NCBI GenBank assembly: GCA_009379825.1
Contig: WHTA01000013.1
Coordinates: 44,855 to 108,854, forward strand
DNA: 64,000 bases
Source: Streptosporangiales bacterium
GTDB lineage: Bacteria; Actinomycetota; Actinomycetes; Streptosporangiales; WHST01
Direction: 5' to 3'
Under the pieces are notes generated by a model. It did no database searches, was not told where the DNA came from, and saw only the letters and a list, made by a program, of their open reading frames with translations. The stretch's first letter is position 1, and each line of letters starts with the position of its first letter. Below, one piece after another: positions 62,176 through 64,000 of this stretch. The position numbers and the translations under genes are program-made.

Positions 62176-62641
62176 TCACTCGAATGTATCGATCCATCGT
62201 TGTAGGCGTCGGGCTTGGCCGGCGATGATCTCGGGTTGCCCGAGCGTGCTGGTGAGGATCGCGCTGTCTTGGTAGCCGGCGATCAGCTCGACCGCAAGCT
62301 CGTGGGCATTGCGTCGCCCGATCGCGCGGAACTGCTGCTCGGCCCATTCGAGCGTAGTCTGCATCAGCGTCGCGGTGAGTGGATGTGGTCCTTCGGCATG
62401 TTTGGCCAGCTCCGAGGACAACGTCCCGTAGGGGCAGCCGTACTGAGGGCCGTACTGGGCGACCGAGTCCGCCGCTCGCTCGGCCAGCACGCCCACGAGC
62501 GCCTTGAGCCGAGCCTTGGGGCTGCGGTGTTGGCGTTCCAGGTCGGCGAGTGTCGACTGGAGCTCGTCGTCGTAGGTGTGCACGACAGCGTTGATGATGT
62601 CGTCTTTGGTCTTGAAGTAGTAGTACACGGCTGGCGACGCG
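62176..62641 (-). pseudogene. TetR-family regulator, 5'-truncated
   Basis: The C-terminal TetR domain is intact (HRSPKARLKALVGVLAERAA, CPYGTLSSELAKHAEGPH). Upstream it keeps only SPAVYYYFKTKDDIINAVV, the end of the DNA-binding domain. The first two helices are missing; homology stops at about 62641, exactly where a membrane-protein fragment begins on the other strand. It cannot bind DNA normally, so it is a deletion relic. Confidence 0.8.
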
Positions 62642-62642
62642 G

Positions 62643-62735
62643 CTGCCGAACCGGCACACCTTGTTCTTCATCCCGGCTCAGTACATGGTGACCGGCGTCG
62701 GTGCGCTCGGGCTCGTGCTGGCGGTGGTGGTCTGA
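62643..62735 (+). pseudogene. C-terminal fragment of a membrane protein
   Basis: 30 codons (LPNRHTLFFIPAQYMVTGVG, then LGLVLAVVV and a stop) look like the last helix of a membrane protein. There is no start codon or upstream part. Its left end coincides with the truncated TetR gene, marking a deletion or recombination join. Confidence 0.45.
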
Positions 62736-62853
62736 TCGGCGTGGTTTAGCGTCTCGGCCCGTGAGCGCTACTTTGGTCGCTCACCGGCGAAAGGCATTCT
62801 TGCCCGGGCCGTCCGCGAGGACGGCGCACGGTGCCGCTGAACTGACCCCCGCG

Positions 62854-63303
62854 CTAGTGACCGGGGAACTGCTGGCCCAACGGTGGTCGCGGTGATGGCT
62901 GCTGCCCGGCCGGCGGTGGCTGCTGGTCGGCGGTCGGCGGCGGGAAGTCCGGCGGCTGCTGGCCGGGCTGTTGCCACTGTTGTGTGGGCAGCTGCGCGCG
63001 GTCCGTGGCCTTGTTCAACACCGCCATCACCAGCAGGGCGGCAGCGGTGAAGTAGAACAGCAGCTCCCACCCCCGGATCACGTAGTCGAGGGTGTCGGCG
63101 AGCTCGGTGCTGCTGCTGTGCAAGCTCATCCGCACTGTGTGCAGGGTGGCCAAGCCCACGAAACCGACCGCGATCACGGCGAAGCCGATGGCCGCCAGCG
63201 TCGCGGTTCGCGGCGACCGCTTGCGCGCGGTCAGCGCCAGGAACGCCGCAGTGCCGAACCCGAGAACGAGAAGGACGTACTCGACGATGACGATAGGAGT
63301 CAT
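62854..63303 (-). CDS. Hypothetical membrane protein with Pro/Gln-rich tail
   Basis: 149 residues. Three N-terminal helices (IVIVEYVLLVLGFGTAAFLAL; TLAAIGFAVIAVGFVGLATL; GWELLFYFTAAALLVMAVL) and a tail of Pro/Gln repeats (QQWQQPGQQPPDFPPP). The family is not recognised. Flanking fragments make its activity uncertain, but the frame is intact. Confidence 0.55.
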   Translation of the reverse strand: MTPIVIVEYVLLVLGFGTAAFLALTARKRSPRTATLAAIGFAVIAVGFVGLATLHTVRMSLHSSSTELADTLDYVIRGWELLFYFTAAALLVMAVLNKATDRAQLPTQQWQQPGQQPPDFPPPTADQQPPPAGQQPSPRPPLGQQFPGH

Positions 63304-63381
63304 GCGGCGCAGTATGGCACGGCAATGCCTGCAGCTGGCCAGGTCCAGGCCAGCTACTTGGGTACGAACCAGCTGACGCCG

Positions 63382-63480
63382 CTACGCGGCACAGGACTCG
63401 TTGCCCTCGGGATCCCGCATCACCCACCAAGGGCCAGCCGTGCCCCCTGTCGACCTCCTGGACACGGCTCGCGCCGAGGC
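63382..63480 (-). pseudogene. VOC/glyoxalase-domain C-terminal fragment
   Basis: One frame ends GPWWVMRDPEGNESCAA, the terminal strand of actinobacterial VOC/glyoxalase-like proteins (WxVMxDPEGNEFC). Just upstream RVQEVDRGHG appears in a neighbouring frame, so a frameshift is present too. The rest of the domain is missing. Confidence 0.6.
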
Positions 63481-63484
63481 GATG

Positions 63485-63675
63485 GCGTCTGGTTGAGCGT
63501 CTTGTAGTCGAGGTATCCGGTCGGAGGCTTTGGCGTAGGCGATGCTGCGGGCGCCGGTGGCGCGGGCGACCTGGATGTCGGTCGCGGAGTCACCGATGAG
63601 GACGCAGCGCGCGGCAGGCGCCCCGAGGTGTTTCAGTGCGCGGTGCGGGCAGCGCTGATCTACCAGCACGAGCAC
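63485..63675 (-). pseudogene. HAD-hydrolase C-terminal fragment
   Basis: The sequence HLGAPAARCVLIGDSATDIQ followed by VARATGARSIAYAKASDRIP is HAD motif IV and the end of the fold. Motifs I-III are missing and no proper start exists. It joins directly to the VOC fragment, so it is a fused relic. Confidence 0.65.
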
Positions 63676-63861
63676 GTCACCAGTGAGCGGGACCGTCAGA
63701 TCGCGGCTGCCCTAAGCGACCTCGTCGCAAGCGCAAGACCGACCAGGAGGGCGACGACGGTGCCGCCGGTGTCCTCGTGCCGCCCGGCTAGTTGCACGCC
63801 AATTGGACGGACATGGATCAGGGGCGTCACCGAGAGCGGTGGCACCCCTTCTGAGCTGAGG

Positions 63862-63903
63862 TGGAGCGAATCGGACTCGAACCGACGACCCCCTGCTTGC
63901 AAA
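63862..63903 (-). other. 3' half of tRNA-Ala(TGC): probable integrase attachment site
   Basis: The minus strand reads anticodon loop TTTGCAA, anticodon-stem half GCAGG, variable GGGTC, T-arm GTCGG TTCGAGT CCGAT and acceptor half TCGCTCC with A73. U70 for the Ala-specific G3:U70 pair is present. Beyond the anticodon loop the other half is not found. Tyrosine recombinases cross over in the anticodon loop and leave such a displaced 3' copy, so this should be one end of an integrated element lying to the right. Confidence 0.7.
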
Positions 63904-64000
63904 ATGGCCGCAAAGAAGGCGTTCTTGGCTGTGACCTCGTCCGTTTTGGCGTTGCGGGCGAGTGGTGGTCGACGGCGACCAGAGTGGTTGCTGTACTTCT

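Noticed and set aside
63862..63903. Functional tRNA-Ala
   Set aside because: The D-arm, 5' acceptor strand and 5' half of the anticodon stem are absent.

Overview
The window is very GC-rich and densely coded, with many GTG starts, GTGA/ATGA stop-start overlaps and several genes that look leaderless. Together with a PstP/RodA/PbpA/PknB division block, CrgA, mycobacterium-style DUF881, a CsaA-like protein and an ECF41 sigma factor, this points to an actinobacterium. The genus cannot be fixed from the sequence. The block from tRNA-Leu through fhaA, fhaB, pstP, rodA, pbpA, pknB, trpG, DUF881, crgA, ppiA and rhomboid follows the origin-proximal order known from mycobacteria and streptomycetes, so this is probably chromosome near oriC, with gyrA/dnaA expected beyond the right end.

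Left part (1-24 kb), metabolic and accessory: a ThiS/MoaD-like protein with an Asp-box repeat protein; gluconokinase with an MFS carrier; an M20 amidohydrolase; isochorismate synthase; pabB; a lactate-oxidation set (lutA, lutB, lutC) interrupted by an opposed class V aminotransferase; a methyltransferase; and a zinc-type regulon (substrate-binding lipoprotein, ATPase, two permeases, a Fur/Zur regulator, then a two-gene permease system). Two nearly identical 19-bp operators head the two halves of that regulon. A TetR/dehydrogenase divergent pair follows.

Middle (24-40 kb): dnaB, preceded by a gene-free stretch with several DnaA-box-like 9-mers and a perfect 18-bp palindrome; an epimerase; a histidine/aromatic ammonia-lyase homologue whose MIO-forming Ala-Ser-Gly is replaced by Gly-Thr-Gly; glycerate kinase; an ECF41 sigma factor and an oxidoreductase; small membrane proteins; a frameshifted two-RCK potassium-channel-like protein; a glycosyltransferase; a DEAD-box helicase with a structured leader. 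A parS-like site overlaps the terminator after the helicase, and tRNA-Leu(CAG) follows.

Core (40-53 kb): FHA proteins, two PP2C phosphatases in tandem, RodA, PbpA, PknB with three PASTA domains, a glutamine amidotransferase, DUF881, CrgA, PspC, cyclophilin and rhomboid protease. They act together in peptidoglycan synthesis, division and Ser/Thr phospho-signalling. A second DnaA-box cluster follows.

Right part (53-64 kb), accessory: KduD, a cupin, LysR and a tripartite tricarboxylate transporter (tctCBA), then single genes and, from about 62.1 kb, gene fragments. At 63.86 kb lies only the 3' half of a tRNA-Ala, cut exactly at the anticodon loop: the signature of a tyrosine-recombinase attachment site, with the integrated element expected to the right of the window. 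At least nine genes or fragments are disrupted, mostly by one-base indels or a single nonsense codon, so either decay is active here or the assembly carries indel errors.
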